The translations under genes and the position numbers were made by a program. Positions 7,366-16,584 of a DNA stretch of 64,000 nucleotides are shown one piece after another; within the stretch, counting starts at the first letter, position 1; each line of letters starts with the position of its first letter. The notes beneath the pieces are model-generated. The model was not told where the DNA came from. It worked only from the letters and a program-made list of their open reading frames with translations, and searched no databases. The stretch is taken from positions 1,860,001 through 1,924,000 of the forward strand of contig NZ_CP027665.1 of NCBI RefSeq assembly GCF_003008555.2, given 5' to 3'. This DNA is from Pukyongiella litopenaei. Its GTDB lineage: Bacteria > Pseudomonadota > Alphaproteobacteria > Rhodobacterales > Rhodobacteraceae.

Positions 7366-8418
7366 TCAGTCGATCCAGCCGGCAAGGTTGCGGTCGATCT
7401 GCCGCAGCAGTGCCGCGATATGGGCGTCGTCGTCGTTGAGGCAGGGGATATAGGTAAAGCTCTCGCCGCCGGCCTCGACAAAACTGTCGCGGATCTCCTC
7501 GTTGATCTCTTCCAGCGTTTCGATGCAATCGGCGGAAAAGGCCGGCGCGCAGATGGCGATTCGCTTCTTGCCCGCCTTCGCCAGCCGCGCGACTTCCTCG
7601 ACCGTGTAGGGTTGCAGCCAGTCCTCGGGGCCGAACCGGGATTGGAACGTGGTGATGATCCGATTGCTGTCCCAGCCCAGTTTCTCGCGCAGCAGACGCG
7701 TGGTTTTCTGGCATTGGCAGTGATAGGGGTCACCCTCGGTCAGGTAACGCGCGGGCAATCCGTGATAGGAACACACCAGCACGTCGGGGTCGTGATCCAG
7801 CCCCGCACAGGCGCGCGTGACCGACCCGGCCAGGGCCTCGACATAGAGAGGGTCGTCGAAATAGGGCGGGACCGTCCGCGTCGCGGGCTGCCATTTTTCA
7901 TCCATCAGCGCGCGAAAGAACTGGTCGTTGGCGGTTGCCGTGGTGGCGCCCGCATATTGCGGGTAGAGCGGAAAGAAGAGGATCTTCTGGCAGCCCGCAT
8001 CGATCATCTCGCGCAGCTTCGATTTCACCGACGGGTTGCCGTAGCGCATGCAGTAATCAACCCGGACCGCATCGCCATGCCGGTTGTTCAGCGCCGTTGC
8101 GATCTTGTCGGTCTGCGCCCTGGTGATCGTCATCAGCGGGCTTTCGTCCGCCTCAGTGTTCCAGATCGACCTGTAGGCCGCGCCCGAGGCAAACGGGCGG
8201 CGCGTCAGCACGATACCCTGCAGGACCGGCTGCCATTTCCACGCGGGGTAGTCGATCACCCGCTTGTCGGACAGGAACTCGTTCAGATAGCGCCGCATCG
8301 ACCAGTAGTCGTGGTTGTCGGGGGTCCCGAGATTGGCGAGCAGCACGCCGATTCGCGCGGGCGGCAGCGTCGGGTGATCTTCGGGAGCGTGGGCGGCGTG
8401 GGTCGGCGTGGCGGTCAT
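7366..8418 (-). CDS. hemH: Ferrochelatase
   Basis: Inserts Fe2+ into protoporphyrin IX to make protoheme, the last step of heme synthesis, at the inner face of the membrane. At 350 aa it matches the family length. The N-terminal motif GVLLANLGTPD is typical. The metal-site histidine is in CSYHGLPARY and the catalytic glutamate in FSADCIETLEEI. The first 20 residues are a non-conserved His/Pro-rich extension. It ends convergently with the small membrane-peptide gene and the terminator at 7279-7305. Together with hemN at 48.8 kb it supplies heme for the cbb3 oxidase encoded in this window. Confidence 0.97.
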   Translation of the reverse strand: MTATPTHAAHAPEDHPTLPPARIGVLLANLGTPDNHDYWSMRRYLNEFLSDKRVIDYPAWKWQPVLQGIVLTRRPFASGAAYRSIWNTEADESPLMTITRAQTDKIATALNNRHGDAVRVDYCMRYGNPSVKSKLREMIDAGCQKILFFPLYPQYAGATTATANDQFFRALMDEKWQPATRTVPPYFDDPLYVEALAGSVTRACAGLDHDPDVLVCSYHGLPARYLTEGDPYHCQCQKTTRLLREKLGWDSNRIITTFQSRFGPEDWLQPYTVEEVARLAKAGKKRIAICAPAFSADCIETLEEINEEIRDSFVEAGGESFTYIPCLNDDDAHIAALLRQIDRNLAGWID

Positions 8419-8470
8419 CGTGGTTCCTGTGGCTGCGCGTAGCTTGCAAATAGCGGCTGACAGGCCGGAA

Positions 8471-9295
8471 TCAATCCGGCAACCGGGTTTCGGTGCTGTT
8501 CAGGGCGTCGGCCAGTCGCGCCTGCGCCGATCCGGGCCGCAACGGCTGCGGCTGGCTCGCGTCGGGCGCCCAGCCGGTCAGGCAGATCAGTTCGAACGTG
8601 GCCGGCAGGCGGTTGGCCTCGGTGGCGAACCCGGCCCGGTAAACCGATTCGGCGCGGGCAAACAGCGCCCGCCGCGTCGGGTGGCGCGGCCGGCCCGCCA
8701 TCGCTCCGGTTTCTCCCATCGCCCGCAGATCGTGCATCAGGTGCGGCAGGTCCCGGTATTCGGCGGTCAGCGAAACCGCGTCGGCCACCGGCAGGGCCAG
8801 CCCGGCCCGTTGCAGCAGTGCGCCGGCCTCGCGCAGTTCCGCCATCGGCGCCACGCGGGGAGACAGGCCGCCGGTGATGTCGCTTTCCGCCAGCGTCAGC
8901 GCGTGGCGCAGTTCGGCCAGCGTGCGCCCGCCCGGCGAAACGCACAGGAACAGCCCGTCCGGCACCAGCGCGCGGCGGCACTGGATGATCTGGCCCACCG
9001 GATCGTTGGCCCAGTGCAGCGCCATTGCGTGGATCACCAGATCATGGCTGCCCGGTTCCAGCGCGAGCGTGTCATCGTCACCCACGATCGCCGCGCCGGG
9101 AAAGGCCCCGCGCCAGAATTCCGGCAGGCCGGTGACGATGGCCGGCGCGGTAAAGGATCTCTTAACCATCGACAGGCGATCCTGCACCTCGTCCAGCGCG
9201 GCGCGATGCAGGAACGGATCGCCGCCGATCGCGGCGGCGCGGATACGGTGCCGGGTCAGCGCATCGCGGTCGAACAGAAGGGGGCCCTGGGTCAT
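8471..9295 (-). CDS. SAM-dependent methyltransferase-fold protein, NDUFAF5-like
   Basis: A 274-aa protein with a class I methyltransferase fold. The N-terminal LLFDRDALTRHRIRAA and the HDLVIHAMALHWANDPVG stretch match the alphaproteobacterial relatives of mitochondrial NDUFAF5, and more distantly BioC. NDUFAF5 hydroxylates an arginine of the complex I subunit NDUFS7, so a role in assembling NADH dehydrogenase is possible, but BioC-like methyl transfer cannot be excluded. The classical SAM glycine motif is not well preserved. Its ATG lies only 17 bases from the divergent comF ATG, so the two genes must have overlapping promoters. Confidence 0.75.
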   Translation of the reverse strand: MTQGPLLFDRDALTRHRIRAAAIGGDPFLHRAALDEVQDRLSMVKRSFTAPAIVTGLPEFWRGAFPGAAIVGDDDTLALEPGSHDLVIHAMALHWANDPVGQIIQCRRALVPDGLFLCVSPGGRTLAELRHALTLAESDITGGLSPRVAPMAELREAGALLQRAGLALPVADAVSLTAEYRDLPHLMHDLRAMGETGAMAGRPRHPTRRALFARAESVYRAGFATEANRLPATFELICLTGWAPDASQPQPLRPGSAQARLADALNSTETRLPD

Positions 9296-9312
9296 GGGTG
9301 CTAACTAGGGCA

Positions 9313-10041
9313 ATGCGGGGCCGGATACAAACCGTGGTGGCGCTGCTCTATCCGCCTCGGTGCCTGGGCTGCGGCGACATGGTCGAAAGCGATTTCGGCC
9401 TGTGTGGCCGGTGCTGGCGGGATACGCCCTTTATCGGCGGGACGGTCTGCGATGCCTGCGGCACCCCGTTGCCCGGTTCCGATGACGGGCACCGGCTGGA
9501 ATGCGACGACTGCATGGAGCGACCGCGGCCTTGGGGCCGGGGCCGGTCGGCCCTGCTGTACCGGGATCGCGCCCGCGCGCTGGTTCTCGCGCTCAAGCAC
9601 GGCGACCGGGCCGAGATGGCGAAACCGGCGGCAAAATGGATGATGCGCGCGGCCAGGCCGCTGCTGCGGCCCGGCATGTTGGTGGCGCCGGTTCCGCTGC
9701 ACTGGTCGCGGCTGCTGCGGCGGCGCTACAACCAGTCGGCGCTGTTGTCGCAGGCGCTGGCGGGCGAGGCCGGGCTGGCCTGTTGCCCCGACCTGCTGCA
9801 ACGGGTTCGCCGCACCGCCAAACAGGACGGCAAGAACGTCGCGGACCGGTTTGCCGAACTGGCCGGCGCCATCGCGCCGCATCCCGGCCGGCGGCATCGC
9901 ATGGCGGGGCGCGCGGTCCTGCTGGTCGATGACGTGATGACATCGGGCGCCACGCTGTCGGCCTGTACGACGGCCTGTCTCGACGCGGGGGCGGCGCGTG
10001 TCGATGTGGTCACACTGGCGCGTGTGACCAGAGATGACTAA
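9313..10041 (+). CDS. ComF-family phosphoribosyltransferase-like protein
   Basis: A 242-aa ComF-family protein. The first 70 residues form a double zinc ribbon (CLGCG, CGRCW, CDACG, CDDC). The C-terminal half is a phosphoribosyltransferase domain with the PRPP motif VLLVDDVMTSGAT. ComF proteins are needed for uptake of single-stranded DNA in naturally competent bacteria; in most others the function is unknown. The ATG at 9313 places the zinc ribbon at the usual distance; a GTG at 9298 would add five residues. It heads a plus-strand series with grxC and a nitrilase-family gene. Confidence 0.87.
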   Translation: MRGRIQTVVALLYPPRCLGCGDMVESDFGLCGRCWRDTPFIGGTVCDACGTPLPGSDDGHRLECDDCMERPRPWGRGRSALLYRDRARALVLALKHGDRAEMAKPAAKWMMRAARPLLRPGMLVAPVPLHWSRLLRRRYNQSALLSQALAGEAGLACCPDLLQRVRRTAKQDGKNVADRFAELAGAIAPHPGRRHRMAGRAVLLVDDVMTSGATLSACTTACLDAGAARVDVVTLARVTRDD

Positions 10042-10076
10042 ATCCATGCAAACGGGATCGTCGAAGGGGATTGCGG

Positions 10077-10337
10077 ATGCAACCGGTCGAAATCTATTCG
10101 TCGCCGCTATGCGGCTTTTGCCATGCGGCCAAGCGGCTGCTGCGCCAGAAGGGCGTGAATTTCTCGGAGATCAACGTGGCGGCCGACCCGGCGCGCAGGT
10201 CCGAGATGGTGTCGCGGGCCAGCGGTGGACGCACGGTGCCGCAGATCTTCATCGGCGATACGCATGTGGGCGGATGCGATGAGCTTTATGCGCTCGATCG
10301 CGCGGGCAAGCTCGACGCGCTGCTGGCGCCGCGATGA
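10077..10337 (+). CDS. grxC: Glutaredoxin 3
   Basis: An 86-aa glutaredoxin that reduces protein and glutathione mixed disulfides using glutathione. The redox site is CGFC at residues 13-16 (SSPLCGFCHAAK); the usual GrxC site is CPYC, so the second position is a mild variant. The TVPQIFIG cis-proline loop and GGCDEL glutathione-binding motif are present. ATG 10077 has GAAGGGGA upstream; the TTG at 10071 is a weaker option. Its stop overlaps the ATG of the next gene (ATGA at 10334-10337). Confidence 0.95.
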   Translation: MQPVEIYSSPLCGFCHAAKRLLRQKGVNFSEINVAADPARRSEMVSRASGGRTVPQIFIGDTHVGGCDELYALDRAGKLDALLAPR

Positions 10338-11167
10338 AGGCCGCGCTTGTCCAGCTGAATTCGGGCGACGATCCCGGCGCCAACCTGCCCGTCACCCAAG
10401 CCCATATCGCCGAGGCGGCGGCGCAGGGTGCGGGGTTCGTGCTGACACCCGAGGTCACCAATTGCCTGTCGTCGAGCCGCAGCCACCAGGAGGCGGTGCT
10501 GTGCCATGAGGCCGATGATCCCACGCTGGCGGCGCTGCGCGTGCAGGCGGCCGCGCTGGACATCTGGCTGCTGATCGGCTCGCTGGGCCTGAAAACCACG
10601 GATGCGGCGGACGGGCGTTTTGCCAACAGGTCGTTCCTGATCGGCCCCGATGGCGGCGTGGTTGCCCGCTATGACAAGATCCATATGTTCGACGTCCAGG
10701 TCACCGAGACGGAAACCTACCGCGAATCCGCCGGCTATCGGCCCGGCGACCGGGCGGTGGTGGCCGAAACGCCCTTTGGCGCGGTGGGCATGAGCGTCTG
10801 TTACGACATCCGGTTCCCGCATCTCTACCAGGCGCTGGCGCGGGCGGGCGCGCGGATCCTGACCATCCCGGCGGCGTTTTCGCCGGTGACCGGGGCGGCG
10901 CATTGGCAGTCGCTGTTGCGCGCCCGCGCGATCGAAACGGGATGCTATGTGCTGGCCCCGGCCCAGACCGGCACCCATGATTCGCACAATGGCCGGCCGC
11001 GTCGCACCTATGGGCATTCGATGGCGATATCGCCGTGGGGCGAGGTTCTGGTCGATGCCGGAACCGCGCCGGGCATTCACATTTTCGACCTGGATGATAG
11101 GTCAGTGGACGAAGCGCGCGCCCGGGTGCCGTCGCTGTCCCATATCCGGCCGTTCAGCGGACCATAG
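10334..11167 (+). CDS. Carbon-nitrogen hydrolase (NIT2/omega-amidase-like)
   Basis: A 277-aa nitrilase-superfamily hydrolase. The catalytic triad is visible as E40 (LTPEVTN), K115 (YDKIHMFDV) and C156 (SVCYDIRFP). The YDKIHMFDV and CYDIRFP signatures are those of the Nit/omega-amidase branch, which hydrolyses alpha-ketoglutaramate or deaminated glutathione. Overlap with grxC supports the deaminated-glutathione repair idea, since both would be glutathione-linked; this is an inference. The gene is followed at 13 bases by a MarR regulator. Confidence 0.9.
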   Translation: MKAALVQLNSGDDPGANLPVTQAHIAEAAAQGAGFVLTPEVTNCLSSSRSHQEAVLCHEADDPTLAALRVQAAALDIWLLIGSLGLKTTDAADGRFANRSFLIGPDGGVVARYDKIHMFDVQVTETETYRESAGYRPGDRAVVAETPFGAVGMSVCYDIRFPHLYQALARAGARILTIPAAFSPVTGAAHWQSLLRARAIETGCYVLAPAQTGTHDSHNGRPRRTYGHSMAISPWGEVLVDAGTAPGIHIFDLDDRSVDEARARVPSLSHIRPFSGP

Positions 11168-11179
11168 CAGAGGACCACC

Positions 11180-11623
11180 ATGTCCGAGGACTCCAATTCC
11201 CTCGCCGTCAGCCTGTTCAGCGAAATCATCGCTGCCGACCAGCTGTTGAAGAGCCGGCTGGGCAAGGCGTTGCCCAAGGGGATGGAGATTTCCCATTTCT
11301 CGGTCCTCAATCACCTGCTCCATGTCGGCGGCGAACGCAGCCCGGCGCAGCTGGCCGATACCTTCCACGTCACGCGCGGCGCCATCACCAACACCCTGGC
11401 CAAGCTGGAATGGGCCGGATATGTGCATATCCGCCCCGACTGGGACGATGCGCGGCGCAAGATGGTGGCGATCAGCCCGGCGGGCCGGCAGGCACGCGAT
11501 CACGCGATATCGGCGATCATGCCGATGATCCGGTCGATGGTGGAAACGGTCGGCGCCGACGACCTGCGCACGGCGCTGCCGGTGCTGCGCTCGCTGCGGC
11601 GGGAACTGGAAAACGGGGACTGA
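11180..11623 (+). CDS. MarR-family transcriptional regulator
   Basis: A 147-aa winged-helix DNA-binding protein. The helix-turn-helix lies around residues 52-75 (SPAQLADTFHVTRGAITNTLAKLE), followed by the wing with DWDDARRKMVAISPAGR, which carries the DxRxK-type pattern of MarR proteins. It should act as a dimer that senses a small ligand. An AGAGGA lies about seven bases upstream of the ATG. It converges on ubiG with three bases between the stops. Its targets cannot be told; the amidase gene just upstream is a candidate. Confidence 0.9.
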   Translation: MSEDSNSLAVSLFSEIIAADQLLKSRLGKALPKGMEISHFSVLNHLLHVGGERSPAQLADTFHVTRGAITNTLAKLEWAGYVHIRPDWDDARRKMVAISPAGRQARDHAISAIMPMIRSMVETVGADDLRTALPVLRSLRRELENGD

Positions 11624-11626
11624 CGC

Positions 11627-12376
11627 TCAGCCCTGCGGACGGGTGCTGGCGGTGACGTAGTTCACGCTCAGATCGCGCGACGACAGGCGCCAGTCCCAGC
11701 TCAGCGGGTTGAAGACGAACCCCTTGCGGTCGACCGGGGTCAGCCCGGCCCGGGCCAGAAGCTCGAAGAGTTCGTCCGGGGTGATGAATTTCGACCATTC
11801 ATGGGTGCCGCGCGGCAGCCAGCGCATCACCAGTTCGGCGCCGACGATGGCCATCGCAAAGGATTTGGGATTGCGGTTGATGGTCGAACAGATGTGCAGC
11901 CCGCCGGGTTTCAGAAGGTCGCGGCAGGCGGTTAGATAGGCCAGCGGGTCGGCGACATGCTCGACCACCTCCATGTTCAGCACCACGTCGAATGTCTCGC
12001 CCGCCGCCGCCAGTTCCTCGGCGGTGGAGTGGCGATAATCGACGGTCAGGCCGGATTGTTCGGCATGGATCCGCGCCACCGGGATGTTGCCGGCGGCGGC
12101 ATCGGCGCCCACCACGTCGGCCCCCAGCCGGGCCATCGGTTCCGCTAGCAGCCCGCCGCCGCAGCCGATATCCAGCAGCCGCAACCCGGCCAGGGGCAGC
12201 TCCGAGGCCAGGTCGCGGTCGAATTCGGCGGCGATCTGCGCGGTGATGTAATCCAGCCGGCAGGGGTTGAGCATGTGCAGCGGCCTGAACTTGCCCGCCG
12301 GATCCCACCATTCGGCGGCCATCGCCTCGAACTTTGCGACTTCGGCGGGGTCCACGGTCGATTGCGGCGCTTGCAT
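11627..12376 (-). CDS. ubiG: Ubiquinone biosynthesis O-methyltransferase
   Basis: Catalyses both O-methylations in ubiquinone synthesis using SAM. The 249-aa protein has the UbiG opening [19 protein letters not shown] with [10 protein letters not shown], and the SAM motif [11 protein letters not shown]. The C-terminal half has the [10 protein letters not shown] motif typical of UbiG. I chose the ATG at 12376 because GGAG is six bases upstream; an in-frame ATG at 12388 would add four residues. It is divergent from the proline iminopeptidase gene with fewer than 50 bases between them. Confidence 0.96.
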   Translation of the reverse strand: MQAPQSTVDPAEVAKFEAMAAEWWDPAGKFRPLHMLNPCRLDYITAQIAAEFDRDLASELPLAGLRLLDIGCGGGLLAEPMARLGADVVGADAAAGNIPVARIHAEQSGLTVDYRHSTAEELAAAGETFDVVLNMEVVEHVADPLAYLTACRDLLKPGGLHICSTINRNPKSFAMAIVGAELVMRWLPRGTHEWSKFITPDELFELLARAGLTPVDRKGFVFNPLSWDWRLSSRDLSVNYVTASTRPQG

Positions 12377-12424
12377 TCCTGTCTCCATATGCTCATCTGC
12401 CGTTTGGGCTTATATAGGGCTGTA

Positions 12425-13402
12425 ATGGACAAGTATCCCGACCAAAAGCGCGCAGTGCAGTATCTTTACCCGCCGACCGACCCGTTCGACACGCGGATGG
12501 TCGAGGTCGGCCAGGGTCATCGCATCTATGTCGAGCAATGCGGCAACCCGGACGGGCGGCCGGTGGTGGTGCTGCATGGCGGTCCCGGCGGCGGTTGCAG
12601 CCCGGCGATGCGGCGCTATTTCGATCCCGCGATCTACAGGGTGATCCTGTTCGACCAGCGCGGCTGCGGACGGTCCCGGCCCCATGCGAGCGTCACCGAC
12701 AACACCACCTGGCACCTCGTCGCCGACATCGAGAAACTGCGCGATCTGTTCGGGATCGACAATTGGACCGTGTTCGGCGGCAGCTGGGGCGCGGCGCTGG
12801 CGCTGCTCTATGCGCAGGCCCATCCCGACCGGGTCGCGCGGCTGGTGCTGCGCGGCGTGTTCCTGATGACGCCGGCGGAACTGGACTGGTTCTATGGCGG
12901 CGGCGCGGGGCGGTTCTGGCCGGAGACCTGGGCGCGCTTTACCGCCCTGATCCCCGAGGACGAACGCGACGATCTCATCGCGGCCTATCACAGGCGGCTG
13001 TTTTCCGGCGACCTGGCACAGGAAATCCGGTTTGGCCGGGCCTGGGCGGCCTGGGAAAACGCGCTGGCCTCGATCCATTCCTCAGGCAGTTCGGGCGAAA
13101 GCCCGGGCGACTATGCCCGTGCCTTTGCGCGGCTCGAAAACCACTATTTCATCAATGGCGGGTTCCTGCGGCCCGATCAGCATATCCTGGGGAACATGGA
13201 CCGCATCGCGCATATTCCCGGCGTCATCGTGCAGGGGCGCTATGACATGATCTGCCCGCCCGCCATGGCTTATGAACTGGCGCGGCGCTGGCCGGGGGCC
13301 GAACTGAAGATGGTGCGCAACGCGGGGCACGCCCTGTCCGAACCGGGGATCAGCGCCGAGCTGGTCCGGATCATGGACCGGGTCGCGCAGGAGGCCGCCT
13401 GA
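12425..13402 (+). CDS. pip: Proline iminopeptidase
   Basis: A 325-aa alpha/beta-hydrolase of peptidase family S33 that removes N-terminal proline from peptides in the cytoplasm. The triad is S120 in GGSWGA, D274 in YDMICP and H302 in NAGHAL. The HGGPGGG oxyanion segment and FDQRGCGRS also match the family. The ATG at 12425 gives the expected length; the frame is open further upstream, but that part overlaps ubiG and has no family similarity. The next gene begins two bases after its stop. Confidence 0.95.
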   Translation: MDKYPDQKRAVQYLYPPTDPFDTRMVEVGQGHRIYVEQCGNPDGRPVVVLHGGPGGGCSPAMRRYFDPAIYRVILFDQRGCGRSRPHASVTDNTTWHLVADIEKLRDLFGIDNWTVFGGSWGAALALLYAQAHPDRVARLVLRGVFLMTPAELDWFYGGGAGRFWPETWARFTALIPEDERDDLIAAYHRRLFSGDLAQEIRFGRAWAAWENALASIHSSGSSGESPGDYARAFARLENHYFINGGFLRPDQHILGNMDRIAHIPGVIVQGRYDMICPPAMAYELARRWPGAELKMVRNAGHALSEPGISAELVRIMDRVAQEAA

Positions 13403-13403
13403 C

Positions 13404-14216
13404 ATGACCCGCATCGACCGACGCCTGCTGTTCACGACCGGGGCCGCCGCGGCGCTGATGTCCGCGGCCGGCGTGACCATGGGCGACGAGCCGCGCCGGG
13501 GCGGGGTGTTGCGGCTGGCGCTGCCGCGCGACGGCAGTCTCGGGCGGGTTGCCCGCGGCGCCGGGTTCGAGACCCTGACCGAAATCGCGCCCGACGGGGT
13601 GTTGCGCGGCGAACTGGCCGACAGCTGGCGGGGCAGCGCCGATGCCCGCGTCTGGCATATCGGGCTGCGCGGGGACGCATGGTTCCATGATGGCACCCGG
13701 CTGGTGGCCGACGCGGTTGCCGAATCGCTTGCGGTCCACGCGGACCGGCTGGGCCTCGTGCGGGCCGGGGCAGAGGGGCCGCGGTCGCTGGTGCTGGAAC
13801 TGGACCGGGGCAATCCCGATCTTCCGATCATGCTGGCCGATGCCGGGTTTGCCATCGACCGCAACGGCACCGGAACCGGCTGCTACCGCATCGTCGAGCA
13901 TCGCGGCGGGCGGTATCTGCGCGCCGACCGGGTCGCCGGGCATCACCGCGAGGACCGCGCCGGCTGGGTCGACCGGATCGAGGCGCTGGTGATACCCGAT
14001 GCCGCGGTCCGGGCCGAGGCGCTGCGCGACGGTCATGTGGACGTGGCCGCGCTGCCTCTGCCCGACGGACTGCACGGGCGCGGCGGGTTCCGGTTTCATC
14101 CCTCCGCGCGCAACATGGCGCTGGCCGCCAGCACCGCGGTCGGCGTGCCGCCGGTCATCGGCACGCGCGGGGCGCTCGACGACGGCCGGATCGCCGAACG
14201 GTGGTGGTTGATCTGA
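13404..14216 (+). CDS. Short peptide-type ABC substrate-binding protein
   Basis: A 270-aa protein related to the N-terminal part of family 5 (dipeptide/nickel) solute-binding proteins. A twin-arginine-like leader ([14 protein letters not shown]) precedes the domain start [13 protein letters not shown]. The motifs [27 protein letters not shown] and [11 protein letters not shown] are recognisable from the family. Normal members are about 500 aa; this one ends at about residue 270 and so lacks much of the second lobe. No permease or ATPase gene is beside it. It may be a reduced binding protein with another job or a decaying gene, but it has no internal stops or frameshift. Confidence 0.7.
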   Translation: MTRIDRRLLFTTGAAAALMSAAGVTMGDEPRRGGVLRLALPRDGSLGRVARGAGFETLTEIAPDGVLRGELADSWRGSADARVWHIGLRGDAWFHDGTRLVADAVAESLAVHADRLGLVRAGAEGPRSLVLELDRGNPDLPIMLADAGFAIDRNGTGTGCYRIVEHRGGRYLRADRVAGHHREDRAGWVDRIEALVIPDAAVRAEALRDGHVDVAALPLPDGLHGRGGFRFHPSARNMALAASTAVGVPPVIGTRGALDDGRIAERWWLI

Positions 14217-14281
14217 TCCCGGCTCAACGAGGGCTTGCAGAGCGGGGAAAAGCTGCGTATATGCGCATCAACAGCGGCGCG

Positions 14282-14340
14282 TCGGGCTCTGGCCCGAAGC
14301 TCCACCGGGAAAGTTCGACGGGCCGCGTGCCCGTTTTTTT
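14282..14340 (+). promoter_or_regulatory. Two-hairpin leader of the rimP-nusA-infB operon (possible attenuator)
   Basis: Hairpin A is TCGGGC (14282-14287) / GCCCGA (14292-14297) with loop TCTG. Hairpin B is ACGGGC (14318-14323) / GCCCGT (14329-14334) with loop CGCGT and T14335-14340, a standard rho-independent terminator. It ends 13 bases before the rimP ATG. CGGGC of A can also pair with GCCCG of B, and GGCCCG of A with CGGGCC of B, so the two can be mutually exclusive. It may terminate upstream transcription or regulate the operon; NusA autoregulation is an attractive inference. Confidence 0.65.
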
Positions 14341-14353
14341 GTGTCCGGATAGC

Positions 14354-14932
14354 ATGACCAACGACCTGATCGCAAAATCCGCCATGGACCGCCGCCTGGC
14401 CGAGATCATCACCCCGGTGATCGAGGACATGGGCTATGAACTGGTGCGCGTGCGGCTGATGTCGGGCAAGAACCCGACCCTGCAGGTGATGGCGGATCGG
14501 CCCGCCGGCGGCATCGAGGTGGACGACTGCGCCACGATTTCGACCGCGATCAGCGCGGTTCTGGATGTCGAGGATCCGATCCTCGATGCCTATACGCTGG
14601 AAGTGTCCAGCCCCGGCATCGACCGTCCGCTGACCCGGCTGAAGGATTTCGACACTTTCGAGGGCTACGTCGCCAAGCTGGAAACGGCCGAGCTGATCGA
14701 CGGCCGCCGCCGGTTCCGCGGCACGCTGGCCGGGATCGAGGGCGACGAGGTCCTGATCAATATCGACGAGGGCACGGTCGGGCTGAAATTCGACTGGCTG
14801 GGCGAGGCCAAGCTGGTCCTGACCGACGATCTGATCCGCGAGATGCTGCGCCAGCGCAAGGACGCGGGCGTGCTGAACGAGACCAAATTCGACGAAATCG
14901 AGACGGAAACGTCCGAAGAGGAGACAGAGTAA
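14354..14932 (+). CDS. rimP: Ribosome maturation factor RimP
   Basis: A 192-aa factor for 30S subunit maturation. The N-terminal domain shows the family pattern ([18 protein letters not shown], then VDDCATIS and [12 protein letters not shown]); the C-terminal SH3-like domain includes [11 protein letters not shown] short acidic tail follows. The ATG at 14354 sits just after the leader terminator; the frame is open further upstream but without similarity. Its TAA overlaps the nusA ATG by one base, which fits the conserved rimP-nusA-infB operon. Confidence 0.95.
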   Translation: MTNDLIAKSAMDRRLAEIITPVIEDMGYELVRVRLMSGKNPTLQVMADRPAGGIEVDDCATISTAISAVLDVEDPILDAYTLEVSSPGIDRPLTRLKDFDTFEGYVAKLETAELIDGRRRFRGTLAGIEGDEVLINIDEGTVGLKFDWLGEAKLVLTDDLIREMLRQRKDAGVLNETKFDEIETETSEEETE

Positions 14933-16560
14933 TGGCAATCACCTCTGCCAACCAGCTGGAACTTTTGCAGACCGCCGAGGCGGTGGCGCGCGAAAAGATG
15001 ATCGACCCCGGTCTCGTGGTCGAGGCGATGGAAGAAAGCCTCGCCCGCGCGGCCAAGTCGAAATACGGCTCGGAAATGGATATCCGCGTGTCGATCGACC
15101 GCAAGACCGGCCGCGCGACCTTTACCCGCGTGCGCACCGTGGTCGAGGATGAGGAACTGGAAAACTACCAGGCCGAGTTCACCGTCGAACAGGCCCGGCA
15201 GTATCTGGACGACCCCAAGGTGGGCGACCAGTTCGTCGAGGAAGTGCCGCCGGTGGAAATGGGCCGGATCGCCGCGCAATCGGCCAAGCAGGTGATCCTG
15301 CAGAAGGTCCGCGAGGCCGAGCGCGACCGCCAGTTCGAGGAATTCAAGGATCGCGCCGGCACCATCATCAACGGGCTGGTCAAGCGCGAGGAATACGGCA
15401 ACGTGATCGTCGATGTGGGCGCGGGCGAAGCGGTCCTGCGCCGCAACGAGAAGATCGGCCGCGAAAGCTATCGGCCGAACGACCGCATCCGCTGCTACAT
15501 CAAGGACGTGCGCCGCGAACCGCGCGGCCCGCAGATCTTCCTGTCGCGCACCGCGCCGGAATTCATGGCCGAGCTGTTCAAGATGGAGGTGCCCGAGATC
15601 TATGACGGCATCATCGAGATCAAGGCCGTGGCCCGCGATCCCGGTTCCCGCGCCAAGATCGCGGTGATCTCCTATGACGGCTCGATCGACCCGGTCGGCG
15701 CCTGTGTCGGGATGCGCGGCAGCCGCGTGCAGGCGGTCGTCAACGAATTGCAGGGCGAGCGCATCGACATCATTCCGTGGAACGAGGATCAGCCGACCTT
15801 CCTGGTGAACGCGCTGCAGCCGGCCGAAGTGACCAAGGTGGTGCTGGACGAGGATGCCGAGCGCATCGAGGTCGTGGTGCCCGAGGAACAGCTGTCGCTG
15901 GCGATCGGCCGGCGCGGTCAGAACGTGCGGCTGGCATCGCAGCTGACCGGTCTCGACATCGACATCATGACCGAGGCCGAGGAAAGCGCGCGCCGCCAGA
16001 AGGAATTCGAGGAACGCACGCAGCTGTTCATGGATACGTTGGACCTGGATGAATTCTTTGCCCAGCTGCTGGTCTCGGAAGGCTTCACCAACCTCGAGGA
16101 GGTGGCCTATGTCGAGATCGACGAACTGCTGACCATCGATGGTGTCGACGAAGGCACAGCGCAGGAATTGCAGGCGCGGGCGCGCGATTTCCTCGAGGCG
16201 CAGGCCAAGGCGGCGCTGGAAAATGCGCGCGCGCTGGGCGCCGAGGACAGCCTGATCAACTTCGAGGGCCTGTCGCCGCAGATGGTCGAGGCGCTGGCCA
16301 AGGACGATGTGAAGACGCTGGAGGACTTTGCCACCTGCGCCGACTGGGAACTGGCCGGCGGCTGGACCACGGTTGACGGCGAACGGACAAAGGATGACGG
16401 TATTCTGGAGCCGTTCGACGTGTCGCTGGAAGAGGCGCAGCATCTGGTCATGACCGCGCGGGTCCTGCTGGGCTGGGTCGATCCTGCCGATCTCGAGGCC
16501 GACGAGGAAGAGGAAGACGAGGATCTCGGCGAAGAACGCGCAGAGGAGGCCGGGGCCTGA
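14932..16560 (+). CDS. nusA: Transcription termination/antitermination factor NusA
   Basis: A 542-aa RNA polymerase-binding factor that controls pausing, termination and antitermination. Order of domains: N-terminal RNAP-binding domain (about 1-130), S1 domain (about 135-200, with [12 protein letters not shown]), KH1 and KH2 (about 205-345, with [12 protein letters not shown] and [13 protein letters not shown]), then a C-terminal helix-hairpin-helix region and a very acidic end ([14 protein letters not shown]). It overlaps rimP by one base and is followed 24 bases later by ylxR. Confidence 0.98.
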   Translation: MAITSANQLELLQTAEAVAREKMIDPGLVVEAMEESLARAAKSKYGSEMDIRVSIDRKTGRATFTRVRTVVEDEELENYQAEFTVEQARQYLDDPKVGDQFVEEVPPVEMGRIAAQSAKQVILQKVREAERDRQFEEFKDRAGTIINGLVKREEYGNVIVDVGAGEAVLRRNEKIGRESYRPNDRIRCYIKDVRREPRGPQIFLSRTAPEFMAELFKMEVPEIYDGIIEIKAVARDPGSRAKIAVISYDGSIDPVGACVGMRGSRVQAVVNELQGERIDIIPWNEDQPTFLVNALQPAEVTKVVLDEDAERIEVVVPEEQLSLAIGRRGQNVRLASQLTGLDIDIMTEAEESARRQKEFEERTQLFMDTLDLDEFFAQLLVSEGFTNLEEVAYVEIDELLTIDGVDEGTAQELQARARDFLEAQAKAALENARALGAEDSLINFEGLSPQMVEALAKDDVKTLEDFATCADWELAGGWTTVDGERTKDDGILEPFDVSLEEAQHLVMTARVLLGWVDPADLEADEEEEDEDLGEERAEEAGA

Positions 16561-16584
16561 TCCCAGGCCCCGGAGGTTTGGCGC

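Noticed and set aside
14217-14353. Possible tRNA gene before rimP, as metY in E. coli
   Set aside because: No cloverleaf or TTCRA motif can be found; the region holds hairpins only.
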